A stretch of DNA of 42,290 nucleotides from Clostridia bacterium (GTDB lineage Bacteria; Bacillota; Clostridia; Christensenellales; Pumilibacteraceae): assembly GCA_017623455.1 (NCBI GenBank), contig JAGAPA010000011.1:1-42290 (forward strand). Direction: 5' to 3'. Below the pieces are notes generated by a model. It was not told the origin of the DNA. It worked only from the letters and a program-made list of their open reading frames with translations, and searched no databases. This document shows positions 9,429-17,359 of the stretch, one piece after another (position 1 is the first letter of the stretch; the number at the start of each line of letters is the position of its first letter). Made by a program: the position numbers and the translations under genes.

Positions 9429-12053
9429 TTATTCCTGCTCGCCTAAAGCCGGATTTCCCATAATGTAAATCTCGGAAAGCTTAAGCACGTAACGGTTAGT
9501 AGTGTTAAGAATAAGACCGCCAACCTTATCCTCTGCATCAATCGTAACAATAATTTCGCTTACCGTAATTTCGTTAAAGGTTGCCATAGCAGAACCACCT
9601 TTTCTCATTACGAAGTTACCGTCGTCCCAACCAACAGAATCAGGCTTAAGATCTTTTATGTAACAATATCCGTTAAACTCTTTGCCTTCCGGGTACCAAG
9701 TAGGCTTCTCGGCAAGCTTAAACACAATAGACTCTACGTTATTGAACGCATACGCGTAATCTCTGCTGTTATAAACCATAATGTTACGGATAGTTTGTGG
9801 AGTGTCCCAAGAAAGCTTAACCTTAAGCTGTCTTGTTTCCGTACTTCCCACAACCTCAAAGTCCTCCGACCACTTCTGATAGGTTATCATTGCGTCGTTA
9901 GCATACTTTGCAGTGTCCTGATCGCCTTCAAGAATGGTTACGTCAGCATATTTTGCTACGTTGTCATAACCTGTAAATACTTCGGGCTTGGGCTGTAACG
10001 AATAGGTAGGACCACTTCCGTAAAGAACGGGAATTACCTTATCCCAATCACGCTCTATGCCACGCTTCTCTCTATAATATCTGTGGTTACCCGTTTCGTA
10101 GCAATCTCTGATCCACTCTTCCATTGCTTCGTAATCGCCGTTAAATACCGTATAAAGCTCACTCTTGGTTTGCTCGCTTGCGTTTTCTTTTGCAAACTCG
10201 ATATCCTTAGCGATCTGCTCTTCCATAATGGTCTCAAACTTAAGCCCGTCGTAGTCGTACCAACCAATTCTGTCAATACCGATACAACGTCCCAAGAATC
10301 CACCTTCTTCATTATTATTTCTTACGGGATTGTAGAAGTAGTGGTATACTACCCACATCTCGTCACCAACGGTTACGAAGGAATGGTGACCCGTTCCTGC
10401 CATATAATCCTGTTCTTCGCTCTGGTCAAGACCGAATACGGGGAAATACTGAGGAAGTTTAATGAAAGGACCAAAAGGATTGTCTGCAATAGCAAAGTAA
10501 AGCGAATACTTTCTTGAACCGTATCCGTAAGGCGAATACGTCATATAATAATATCCGTCCTTTTCTACTACGTACGTTCCTTCGTTAATTCCGCCTTCGG
10601 ACGGTGTTCCCATATAATAACCGGGAACGCCGTTAATAGCGAACTGAAGATTTTGTTTTCCGCCCTTGAAATCTATGTAGTGGGGCTGATAAAAATACTG
10701 TCCGTCACTCTCACGCATTTGATAAGAGCTTGTCTTGCCTTCGCCATAATATATAGTAGAATAGGAGGGCGAGGTTACGTGAGTCATATTTTCCCAATCG
10801 GGAGTACAAAGGTCCTTCATGGGAATAACCCAAACGTGGTTACCTGAAAGTACGCTTCCTACGTGAGCGGAGAAATAAAGATATACGTCACCCTTGCTAT
10901 CACAGAGGAAGTTGGTATCGATTCCGGGGAAAAGTCCACGGTAGTCGTCGTCCCAGTGTTGGTACGCTTCCCAAATCTCGGGATGGTAATATCCTGCGTT
11001 GAGCAAGCACTTATCTCTCGTTACGTTAAGACCGTTCTGATTGAGAATGGTTATTCCGTCGTTTGCAACTTTTGTAAGAGGCACGTATCCGCCGTACTCG
11101 TTGCCCTCCTCAAACTTTAAGTCCTCACGATATACCGCCCACTTTTCGCCGTTGATATCAACGGTATAAGGCGTTCCGTCCGAGTTGAACTTTGCAATAT
11201 ACGAATAATACTCCTCACTTGTTACGTAATGGTAAGGTCCGATAGGATTGGTTGCAATTGCAAGATAGGGGATCATATTATCGTACTGCTCGTGGTACGA
11301 GTCATAACCAAGGTTTGTAAAGGGATGATAGTCTGTAGTCGTATCACCGCTCTTGGTGTTGGATGAGCCCACTACTACGTAAAGTCCGCTCATAGGCTCT
11401 CTTGCAATTTCGGGCGCCCAGTTACGGATGTTTGGCTCGTACCAACCGTTTGCATAACCCTCTACCGCATATCCCTCGATCTCACCCTCAATAAGCCAAT
11501 CGGAAAGATCGTACGACGTACGGAGCATATAACCGCCGTACACAGCGTCGGGGTATTTCTGCTTGGTCTTAGAAGAAAGATTTGCCGTATGCGAAGAGTG
11601 TACGGTGTAGAATTTGTTGAGGTATCTCGCCATCCACTCATCCCAGCTTCCGTACAGTTCTGCAACAACATCCCAAACCTCCTCATCCGAAGCCTCGGGC
11701 ATAAATTGCTTTTCCTTATTAAATAATTTGTTGTAAGAATCCTTTAAGTCTTCTTCGCCCGTAAACAAAATTCCGGGGTCGCATCCGTCGTACTTTTCGT
11801 TGTTGTGGTAATAAAGATCGTCTTCGTAAACGTAGATATTATCCACTTTACCGTCCGCATGCGGAAGCTCGAAGCCGGCGGTAAGTCCCACCTCTTCGGT
11901 TTCGGTAGGAATAGATTCCACTACGTCGGAATTATTAGACGCCGGATCCTTTACCGCCATTACAGAACTTGTGGGCGCACATCCCGTAAGCATAGATACG
12001 GAAAGCACGAACGCCGCAAGTCCCGATAAAATTTTTTTAACGGTTTTGTTCAT
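9429..12053 (-). CDS. GH43-type glycosidase lipoprotein with C-terminal beta-sandwich domain (copy A)
   Basis: 874 residues, first gene of the upstream unit. Lipobox MLTGC, Cys25. The GH43 acid triad is visible as CDPGIL (Asp92), GIDTNFLCDSKGDVYLYF (Asp379) and NEGTYVVEKDGYYYMTY (Glu491); NWAPEI at 211-216 and GTGHHSF are also kept. The C-terminal galactose-binding-like domain contains the block MRKGGSAMATFNEITVSEII, which is identical in copy B. All three catalytic acids are kept in both copies, so both are probably active, perhaps on related substrates. AAGGAG precedes the ATG. The upstream region contains a -10 box with a poor -35, a leader hairpin and 20-bp-spaced direct repeats, which fits activator-dependent expression on substrate. 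The substrate (arabinan, xylan or similar) is not decidable here. Confidence 0.83.
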   Translation of the reverse strand: MNKTVKKILSGLAAFVLSVSMLTGCAPTSSVMAVKDPASNNSDVVESIPTETEEVGLTAGFELPHADGKVDNIYVYEDDLYYHNNEKYDGCDPGILFTGEEDLKDSYNKLFNKEKQFMPEASDEEVWDVVAELYGSWDEWMARYLNKFYTVHSSHTANLSSKTKQKYPDAVYGGYMLRTSYDLSDWLIEGEIEGYAVEGYANGWYEPNIRNWAPEIAREPMSGLYVVVGSSNTKSGDTTTDYHPFTNLGYDSYHEQYDNMIPYLAIATNPIGPYHYVTSEEYYSYIAKFNSDGTPYTVDINGEKWAVYREDLKFEEGNEYGGYVPLTKVANDGITILNQNGLNVTRDKCLLNAGYYHPEIWEAYQHWDDDYRGLFPGIDTNFLCDSKGDVYLYFSAHVGSVLSGNHVWVIPMKDLCTPDWENMTHVTSPSYSTIYYGEGKTSSYQMRESDGQYFYQPHYIDFKGGKQNLQFAINGVPGYYMGTPSEGGINEGTYVVEKDGYYYMTYSPYGYGSRKYSLYFAIADNPFGPFIKLPQYFPVFGLDQSEEQDYMAGTGHHSFVTVGDEMWVVYHYFYNPVRNNNEEGGFLGRCIGIDRIGWYDYDGLKFETIMEEQIAKDIEFAKENASEQTKSELYTVFNGDYEAMEEWIRDCYETGNHRYYREKRGIERDWDKVIPVLYGSGPTYSLQPKPEVFTGYDNVAKYADVTILEGDQDTAKYANDAMITYQKWSEDFEVVGSTETRQLKVKLSWDTPQTIRNIMVYNSRDYAYAFNNVESIVFKLAEKPTWYPEGKEFNGYCYIKDLKPDSVGWDDGNFVMRKGGSAMATFNEITVSEIIVTIDAEDKVGGLILNTTNRYVLKLSEIYIMGNPALGEQE

Positions 12054-12084
12054 CTGCTTTGTCTCCTTTTAATAATTTGACTAC

Positions 12085-12120
12085 TTGCGCCTTTTGTCCG
12101 TTATAAATCAAAAAGCGCAA
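12085..12120 (-). other. Leader hairpin before GH43 copy A
   Basis: TTGCGC (12085-12090) pairs with GCGCAA (12115-12120). After one C/A mismatch the stem continues as TTTTG/CAAAA around a 12-nt loop. It falls between the inferred transcription start (about 12135) and the ribosome binding site, so it would be in the 5' leader. It could be a stabilising hairpin or a protein-binding site. No riboswitch class was recognised. Confidence 0.35.
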
Positions 12121-12141
12121 AATTACGTTTTCATTTTCCAT

Positions 12142-12170
12142 ATTATACAACTGCTGAAAAATTTCCACTA
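12142..12170 (-). promoter_or_regulatory. Candidate promoter of GH43 copy A, consensus -10 with poor -35
   Basis: The minus strand reads TATAAT at 12147-12142. Seventeen bases further upstream the hexamer is TAGTGG (12170-12165), a bad match to TTGACA. A strong -10 without a -35 is typical of activator-dependent promoters and fits the upstream direct repeats at 12191-12241. Confidence 0.45.
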
Positions 12171-12190
12171 TATTTATTGTAGCACATTTT

Positions 12191-12241
12191 AACAAGTCAT
12201 TTCAAGTAAAAACAAGTCATTTTTTTTGTTGTTGTGGTCAT
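12191..12241. promoter_or_regulatory. 20-bp-spaced direct repeats, candidate activator sites
   Basis: AACAAGTCAT occurs exactly at 12191-12200 and 12211-12220, with a degenerate third copy (TGTGGTCAT) ending at 12241. The 20-21 bp period puts the repeats on one face of the helix. They lie roughly 56-105 bp upstream of the inferred start site of the GH43 operon. Such a layout is common for AraC-family or similar activators; the regulator is not identified and none is encoded next to the operon. Confidence 0.45.
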
Positions 12242-12293
12242 TTTTTTACTACTTTTCGGCTTTTTAAAATTTTAAAAAACCAGAAAATACAAG

Positions 12294-12335
12294 AAAAGCC
12301 GATTTATACAAGAAAATTTGTATTTTTCGGCTTTT
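12294..12335 (-). terminator. Hairpin terminator candidate after the one-pass membrane protein gene
   Basis: AAAAGCCGA (from 12294) pairs with TCGGCTTTT (to 12335); after a 3-nt internal loop the stem continues ATACAA/TTGTAT around a short loop. In the minus direction the stem ends GGCTTTTCTTG. The half-element CTTTTCGGCTTTTTAAA also occurs unpaired nearby at about 12252-12268. The hairpin separates the gene at 12484-13449 from the GH43 operon and may act in both directions. Confidence 0.45.
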
Positions 12336-12359
12336 TAAAGTTTAATATATAATTCGGGA

Positions 12360-12404
12360 TTTTGCGGTGAGATTTCTAAGTATACTACCAATCCCACCGC
12401 AAAA
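12360..12404. repeat. Inverted repeat TTTTGCGGTG/CACCGCAAAA
   Basis: The arms at 12360-12369 and 12395-12404 are perfect inverse complements. After an A/C mismatch, GATT/AATC extends the stem, leaving a 15-nt loop. No T run follows on either strand. It could be a second, weaker terminator for the gene ending at 12484, or a regulatory hairpin. Confidence 0.35.
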
Positions 12405-12483
12405 CCGAAAGAGGGGAAAAAGATATAAGGCAAAAAAAAGTTTAGTTAAAAATTTTTCTTCTTACCGCTTTTTACGTCCTAAA

Positions 12484-13449
12484 TCAGATAGCTTCCGCCG
12501 TCAGAACGGTCACTTCCTTACCCTTCTCGCACCCAAAACGCTTCGCAACGTCGTCAATGAGCATTTTAGCGCGCTTTACAGACAGAGGACTCGTAATCTT
12601 TAGCATAACGGGAGTTTTTTCATACGACTTTTTATCGCTCTCGTCACTTACGGGAACAGTTGTTTTTTCATAATCGGCAAATCTCAACGCAAAGTATATC
12701 CTTAAAGATTTACCGTTAATCTTTATCATAAATAAAAGATTGCTTCCAAAGTACGCCTTTTCACTGTTTGCGCTCTTTTTCATCTTCAATTTCTTGTAGG
12801 CAAGCGCGTAATTTACTACGTTACAATAATTGGCTTTTACCTCGTTTTCCGCCTCGGCAAGCTTTAACGCAAAACCTGCGGGAGGCTTCTTCTCCTTGTT
12901 AAGAACAAACGCGAACACGTTCTCGTCGTCGTGTACAAGATGCGTATCGAGAAGATCGGTATCCGTTTCGCCTGCCACGTCCGTTTCGTCTACGGGCTCG
13001 TAGTCAAGGTCGGGTATTTTTGCCCTCTCAATATCCTCGCAAAACTCCATAAACGGCATACGCTCTTTTTCTATTACGTCCTGCTTCTCTCCGCTTTTGT
13101 TCGCCTCTTTTGCGCGAGCGTCCGTCATAGGCGAATAAGCTGAACTTTCGTCTTTCAATACCGGCTCACCCGTTACCTCAACCTCGGAAGAACTTTCCTT
13201 TCCGTTAAAGAGTGAAGAAAGCTCCTTCTCACCCTCTTTTTGAGTGGACATAAAATCCGCAAGCGCTCGTTTTTTGCGCTCGTGATTTTGTATCTGCTCC
13301 TGTTTTTTGCGCCGTTTTCTCCTAAGCGACGCAACAATGCAAACTACGGCTATCAACACGGCTATTACGCCTGTTCCAACAAATATCAATACTCTGATTA
13401 TCGGGTCTAACGAATTGAAAAAATCCGTAATAAGATTAAATATTTCCAT
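12484..13449 (-). CDS. One-pass membrane protein with charged linker and conserved C-terminal domain, function unknown
   Basis: 321 residues. One transmembrane segment at about 18-41 is followed by a very basic RRKRRKKQ stop-transfer sequence, so the rest should be cytoplasmic. Residues about 50-170 are acidic and low in predicted structure. Residues about 195-315 look like a folded alpha/beta domain containing LFMIKINGKSLRIYFALRF and, near the end, KITSPLSVKRAKMLIDDVAK. I associate that pattern with an uncharacterised domain found, often repeated, in clostridial proteins, but cannot name it. AAGGAGC lies upstream of the ATG. It is monocistronic by position, with terminator-like hairpins on both sides. 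Function is not assigned. Confidence 0.75.
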   Translation of the reverse strand: MEIFNLITDFFNSLDPIIRVLIFVGTGVIAVLIAVVCIVASLRRKRRKKQEQIQNHERKKRALADFMSTQKEGEKELSSLFNGKESSSEVEVTGEPVLKDESSAYSPMTDARAKEANKSGEKQDVIEKERMPFMEFCEDIERAKIPDLDYEPVDETDVAGETDTDLLDTHLVHDDENVFAFVLNKEKKPPAGFALKLAEAENEVKANYCNVVNYALAYKKLKMKKSANSEKAYFGSNLLFMIKINGKSLRIYFALRFADYEKTTVPVSDESDKKSYEKTPVMLKITSPLSVKRAKMLIDDVAKRFGCEKGKEVTVLTAEAI

Positions 13450-13718
13450 AATTTTCCCAGCTCCTTATTCGGTTTTTTTGCTTGTAGTACCATTAATTAT
13501 ACACAAAATCTCGCATACGTGTTGCATTTATAGAAACTTTCTATTAAAATAATTTTGAAAATAATATCCAAGTAGCAAGTACACACGTGTATATACAGAA
13601 ACAGCCGAATTATGCAGGTGAAATTTTGCGCCGAACAATCATAGGTGAAGTGTATTTTATCTAAAGATTTATTAGCTTTCTACGTTTGAAGCGGTTATTA
13701 ATTTTCGCTAAAGTCCAC

Positions 13719-13753
13719 AAAAAAATGCGCGACCGCATTTTTTACGGTCACGC
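13719..13753 (-). terminator. Intrinsic terminator after the small two-TM protein gene
   Basis: On the minus strand GCGTGACCG pairs with CGGTCGCGC (nine pairs, one G-U) and is followed by ATTTTTTT. It starts 14 bases past the stop at 13767. The rest of the 13450-13718 gap shows only a TATAAT match at 13501-13496 (minus) upstream of the gene at 12484-13449, with no good -35 box, and no gene. Confidence 0.75.
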
Positions 13754-13766
13754 GTCTTTTTCAGTT

Positions 13767-14111
13767 TTACGCTTTTATTAGCTCTTCGGACAGCTCGTTG
13801 ATTTTTGGAGCATACTTACGGATTCTGATTGAAAGCAAACCCTTGTAGACGGGGTAGTTTACACTTACCATCGCGATGCCCGCAACACCAACAATTATAC
13901 CGATAACCATTGAGTTAAAAATAACGCCAATTGCCATGCACATTCCAAATCCAAGCACAAGTGCGCCGATAATTCCAAAGGTATACGCAAATATTATTGC
14001 AGGCAATTTAGCTCTTTTATCAAGGGCCTTAAGCTCGTCGAGCTTGCTCTTTTGCTTTGCCTCGTATCCGCTTCTGATTTCTCTTACTTCGTTAAGTTCT
14101 CTTTCTGTCAT
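13767..14111 (-). CDS. Small two-TM membrane protein, paralogue of the next gene
   Basis: 114 residues: a charged helical N-terminus (about 1-35), two hydrophobic segments (about 37-60 and 66-88), then KGLLSIRIRKYAPKINELSEELIK. It shares its plan with the protein at 14231-14632: ...EVREIRSGY / ...EVNNIKNRY, LKALDKRAK / LRKMDAKVR, a YPVYKGL / YPVHNLV motif after TM2, and a KYAPKINELSEEL / KYGAEIVRLSDEI end. Homologues in Clostridia are often labelled 'dihydropteridine reductase' in databases; nothing in the sequence supports an enzyme. Its Shine-Dalgarno AAGGAG overlaps the 3' arm of a short hairpin (14122-14147). Function unknown. Confidence 0.78.
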   Translation of the reverse strand: MTERELNEVREIRSGYEAKQKSKLDELKALDKRAKLPAIIFAYTFGIIGALVLGFGMCMAIGVIFNSMVIGIIVGVAGIAMVSVNYPVYKGLLSIRIRKYAPKINELSEELIKA

Positions 14112-14121
14112 AATAATTTAT

Positions 14122-14147
14122 CTCCTTGCTTTTTGTTTTTTGCAAGG
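14122..14147 (-). promoter_or_regulatory. Hairpin that could mask the ribosome binding site
   Basis: In the transcript CCUUGC (14147-14142) can pair with GCAAGG (14129-14124) across an A-rich 12-nt loop. The GCAAGG arm overlaps the Shine-Dalgarno AAGGAG (14127-14122) of the gene starting at 14111. The stem is only six pairs, so any effect would be modest and structure-dependent. A TATAAT-like hexamer lies just upstream on the same strand (about 14155-14150), without a convincing -35 box. Confidence 0.4.
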
Positions 14148-14230
14148 CTATTATATAACGCGGTTGTTAAAAGTTTTTCAGTAAAATATAAGAGTTTTGC
14201 TAAACGATTGTTAAGATTTTGTAAAACCGA

Positions 14231-14632
14231 TCATTTCTGGTTTTCGGCAAGAATTTCGTCGGATAACCTTACTATTTCAGCGCCGTACTTTTTTGCACAG
14301 ACCGACTGTACCAAATTATGCACCGGATATGCGAACGCGACGGGCAGACATCCTCCCACCATAAGACATATTCCAAGCACCCACAAATTCCATTCAAGAA
14401 CACAAGTAAGTCCCGTTCCGAAAATAAGCACACCCACAACTCCCAAGCTTATACCTATAATCTTTGCGGTTGTTCTTACCTTTGCGTCCATTTTACGCAA
14501 GCGTTTGATTTTACCGTCAGGCGCATCGTTTTGTTTTACGTATCTGTTTTTTATATTGTTTACTTCCTTGCGCTCGTTTTCGCTCAGCGCCGTATAAGTA
14601 TACGAAAAAGTGTTATTCTCGTTATTTTCCAT
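14231..14632 (-). CDS. Small two-TM membrane protein, last gene of the kinase operon
   Basis: 133 residues from the ATG at 14632. A GTG further out at 14650 is rejected because it precedes the Shine-Dalgarno sequence (AGGAG, ten bases before the ATG). The N-terminus FSYTYTALSENERKEVNNIK is followed by a basic helix, two hydrophobic segments (about 56-78 and 83-104) and a charged tail ending LSDEILAENQK. The start overlaps the stop of the 321-residue membrane protein by 11 bases, so it is probably translated from the regulator-kinase operon. It is a paralogue of 13767-14111, and its homologues carry the same doubtful 'dihydropteridine reductase' label. A role in envelope sensing is only suggested by the context. 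Confidence 0.75.
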   Translation of the reverse strand: MENNENNTFSYTYTALSENERKEVNNIKNRYVKQNDAPDGKIKRLRKMDAKVRTTAKIIGISLGVVGVLIFGTGLTCVLEWNLWVLGICLMVGGCLPVAFAYPVHNLVQSVCAKKYGAEIVRLSDEILAENQK

Positions 14633-15587
14633 TGTTTTCCTTCTCCTCACGTATTTTCTTAAGTGTTTTGCAACCCTTTACTATCATTATTATACCTATT
14701 GCGTACGTTGCTACGCTTACCGCCAAGCCCGTAAGAGTGTTGAACAAAGATATATCGATGCTCTCGTCCGAAAACGTATGCAACAGGGCGGTTTGTAAAG
14801 CAAGGATCGACACTGCTGCATCGGTAAGATTTACGTTACGTATTGCCCTGACGGTCATATCGTCCTGCTTTCTTGACTTGAACAAGTTTATTATCGACAT
14901 CGTGATCTTGAAAAACGCATAAGCTGCAAACGCAAACACCGTCCAGCCGGGGTATGAAAAATGCCTGTCGTTGAATATCATCTGCGCAATTGCGACGGAC
15001 AGCGCGACCGATAAAACCAGAATAATAATTCCAACGTTACGATACACTTCCGCCTTTCTTTCCTCGTCCTTCCCCCCAAGTTCTCCGTTACGCATTGCGC
15101 CTTTACCGTGATGCACGAGCACTCCGCCTCTTATAAATGCAAGCGCGATATAGTAGGCAGAAAGCATTCCGTTAAAAAGCGATAAAAAGGCTATTCCCAT
15201 ATACGCGTTAAAAACCGCAAACGCAACAGACATACAAAACGAGCCTATTGCGAATATTATCGTCCTAAATCCGTAATCTTCTTTTAGCGATCTTGTAAAC
15301 TTATGCGATTCGATTACGCCAATCACCTTGGCTTTTAACGAAGGAATCCACTTTATTACGATATACACGCAATACGCAAGACTGAGCGCAGAAAGCGCAA
15401 ACAGGGTGTAAGATAGAATTTCAAGAACAAGGTTTTGCGTATAACCTACTGCCAAAAGCACCATAGCTCCTCCGATAAAGAGAACGGCGCACACAAACGC
15501 AAGAACTTTTACAAACGTGGGAGGTGACTTTAATACTTCGAAGGCTTTTTTGAAGAAGGCAAGTACTTTGTCTAAAAATCCTTTCAT
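14622..15587 (-). CDS. Polytopic membrane protein co-encoded with a two-component system
   Basis: 321 residues with about eight hydrophobic segments (near 27-47, 56-78, 107-127, 129-152, 187-207, 215-235, 254-272 and 280-300), a central polar loop (HHGKGAMRNGELGGKDEERK) and a basic C-terminus. No transporter signature or catalytic motif was recognised. Its ATG overlaps the kinase stop by four bases (ATGA), and its own end overlaps the next small membrane protein. This strict coupling suggests it works with the kinase, as a sensor partner or as a target, but that is inference from position only. Confidence 0.75.
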   Translation of the reverse strand: MKGFLDKVLAFFKKAFEVLKSPPTFVKVLAFVCAVLFIGGAMVLLAVGYTQNLVLEILSYTLFALSALSLAYCVYIVIKWIPSLKAKVIGVIESHKFTRSLKEDYGFRTIIFAIGSFCMSVAFAVFNAYMGIAFLSLFNGMLSAYYIALAFIRGGVLVHHGKGAMRNGELGGKDEERKAEVYRNVGIIILVLSVALSVAIAQMIFNDRHFSYPGWTVFAFAAYAFFKITMSIINLFKSRKQDDMTVRAIRNVNLTDAAVSILALQTALLHTFSDESIDISLFNTLTGLAVSVATYAIGIIMIVKGCKTLKKIREEKENNGK

Positions 15588-16630
15588 TCAACACCGCCAA
15601 CCTTTACGGCAAAGGTACTGCCCTTGCCAATCTCGCTCACTACCGAGATCTCTCCGCCCAACACGCCTATTACCTTTTTTACAAGCGCCAAACCTAAGCC
15701 GTTACCCTCGCAAGAATGAGAGGTGTCGCCCTGATAGAACTTATCGAAAATTCTCGCGCCCGTTTCCTTGCTCATTCCGCATCCCGTGTCCGTCACGCTC
15801 ACGCACGCAAGTCCATTCTTCTTAAAAAGACGCACAGATATCTTGCCACCGCGGTCGGTAAACTTTACCGCGTTTGAAACAAGGTTATTAAACACTATCT
15901 CGAGCATGCTTTCCGAGCTGTTTATCCTCACGTCTTCAAAGTCACAGTCCAACTCTATCCCCTTTTCTTCGCAAATACTCTCGTACGAAAGCACGCACTG
16001 AGCCAACGTTTCGGTAAGATTAAAAGTTGTAAAATCGGGGGTGATAGTTTGATTTTCAAGCTTGTTAAGCTTGAGAATATTGGATATCAAACCCTCTAAT
16101 TTCATACTCGCCTGTTGCACGGTTTGCGCATAACGTATACGCGATTCTTCGTCTATTCCCTCTTTTGCAAGCAATGACGAATAGTTGTTTATCACGGCAA
16201 GCGGAGTCTTTAGCTCGTGGGATACCGAGGAGATAAAATCAGTCTTTAGCACCTCGTTTTTCTTCAATTCGTCCGCCATAAGATTTATATTGTCCATAAT
16301 AACGTCAAACTCGTTATACTTTCCATACTCCTTATCTATAACAAGCTTTGTGGAAAAATCCCCGTTTGCAATCTTCTCGGTCGCGTCCAAAATTTTACCG
16401 AGAGGCTTATAGACCATATATTTTCTGCGTATCGCGTCTATTACGGTAACTATAAGCGAAAGCATTATTATAACAAGCAGTATAAGTATCGCAATAAGCA
16501 CGTTATCGTTTGTCCTGCTCTCTATATAGTCAAACACTAATACTACGATTTGCGCCATAAACGCAATGGGGATAAAAAAAGATATTGCATCAACAAACCT
16601 TATGCCTCTGTTGTTTTCTCTCTTTTTCAC
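15584..16630 (-). CDS. HAMP-containing sensor histidine kinase
   Basis: 348 residues. Two transmembrane segments (about 13-34 and 43-64) leave only a very short extracytoplasmic loop. A HAMP-like region follows (about 65-125; YKPLGKILDATEKIANGDFS). The dimerisation/phosphoacceptor motif is SSVSHELKTPL with His138. The ATPase domain has an N box (NNLVSNAVKF), G1 (VTDTGCGM), an F box (IFDKFYQG) and G2 (GNGLGLALV), all intact. With almost no external sensor domain it resembles intramembrane-sensing kinases, in line with the membrane protein encoded next to it. The start overlaps the response regulator stop by four bases. Confidence 0.9.
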   Translation of the reverse strand: MKKRENNRGIRFVDAISFFIPIAFMAQIVVLVFDYIESRTNDNVLIAILILLVIIMLSLIVTVIDAIRRKYMVYKPLGKILDATEKIANGDFSTKLVIDKEYGKYNEFDVIMDNINLMADELKKNEVLKTDFISSVSHELKTPLAVINNYSSLLAKEGIDEESRIRYAQTVQQASMKLEGLISNILKLNKLENQTITPDFTTFNLTETLAQCVLSYESICEEKGIELDCDFEDVRINSSESMLEIVFNNLVSNAVKFTDRGGKISVRLFKKNGLACVSVTDTGCGMSKETGARIFDKFYQGDTSHSCEGNGLGLALVKKVIGVLGGEISVVSEIGKGSTFAVKVGGVE

Positions 16631-17298
16631 TTCAGCACCGCCTTATATCCCAAGCCGTGCACGGTAAGAATCTCAAAACCGTCGCATGCGGAAGTTTTTT
16701 CACGAAGCTTTGCCATATACACGTCCACCGTTCTTGACGTTGCGGACGAATCGTAATCCCAAAACTCTTCCATAAGCGCCGAGCGTGTAAAAGTCTTTTT
16801 AGGGTTGGACAAAAACTTGAAAAGCAAATCAAATTCGCGTACGGTAAGCGCAATCTCCTCCCCGTTTATTTTTGCTACGCGCTCCTCTCTATTCATAAAA
16901 ATGTTACCCACGCTCAGCTCGTTATCCGTTTCTATCTTGCTCCGTCTTAGTATCGCGCCTATTTTAAGCAGCAACACGTCCATATCAAAAGGCTTTGTTA
17001 CGTAATCGTCCACACCCAATCTGTAGCCGAGCATCTTTGAGGGTTTATCGTCCTTTGCCGTCATAAATATTATCGGTGTGGTCTTGTCCGTTCTGCGCAA
17101 ATTCTGCACAAAATCGAATCCGTCCATATTGGGCATCATAATATCGGTAAGAACCAAATCAAATTTCGCGCTGTCCGTTTTTTCCAGAGCCTGAACTCCG
17201 TCAAACGCGCTTACCACGTCGTATCCGTCAGCTCGTAGACTTAGACATACAAAGCGGTTAAGATCCCTATCGTCTTCAACTACCAAAATTTTAGCCAT
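16627..17298 (-). CDS. OmpR/PhoB-family response regulator
   Basis: 223 residues from the ATG at 17298. The in-frame GTG at 17307 is too close to the Shine-Dalgarno GGGAG to be used. The receiver domain has an acidic pocket at VEDD (8-10), phosphoacceptor Asp52 in LTDIMMP, then FMTAKDD and DDYVTKPFD with the conserved Lys. The C-terminal winged helix ends in the family's GLGYKAV. It probably controls its own operon (kinase, polytopic protein, two-TM protein) and possibly envelope genes elsewhere; no binding site could be defined. Confidence 0.9.
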   Translation of the reverse strand: MAKILVVEDDRDLNRFVCLSLRADGYDVVSAFDGVQALEKTDSAKFDLVLTDIMMPNMDGFDFVQNLRRTDKTTPIIFMTAKDDKPSKMLGYRLGVDDYVTKPFDMDVLLLKIGAILRRSKIETDNELSVGNIFMNREERVAKINGEEIALTVREFDLLFKFLSNPKKTFTRSALMEEFWDYDSSATSRTVDVYMAKLREKTSACDGFEILTVHGLGYKAVLK

Positions 17299-17329
17299 TA
17301 TACGCACACTCCCATTATTCGTTATATTA

Positions 17330-17359
17330 AGTATAATATACCTAAAAACAAAAAGTCAA
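17330..17359 (-). promoter_or_regulatory. Promoter of the regulator-kinase operon, overlapping the upstream terminator
   Basis: The minus strand has TTGACT (17359-17354), an 18-bp spacer and TATACT (17335-17330). An alternative -10 (ATTATA) sits at 16-bp spacing. The -35 hexamer is part of the 3' arm and T run of the terminator at 17344-17381, so the same bases serve both elements. Confidence 0.5.

Noticed and set aside
13767-14632. 'Dihydropteridine reductase' as a name for the two small membrane proteins
   Set aside because: The label is common for homologues, but the proteins are about 115-135 residues with two TM segments and no dehydrogenase motif.
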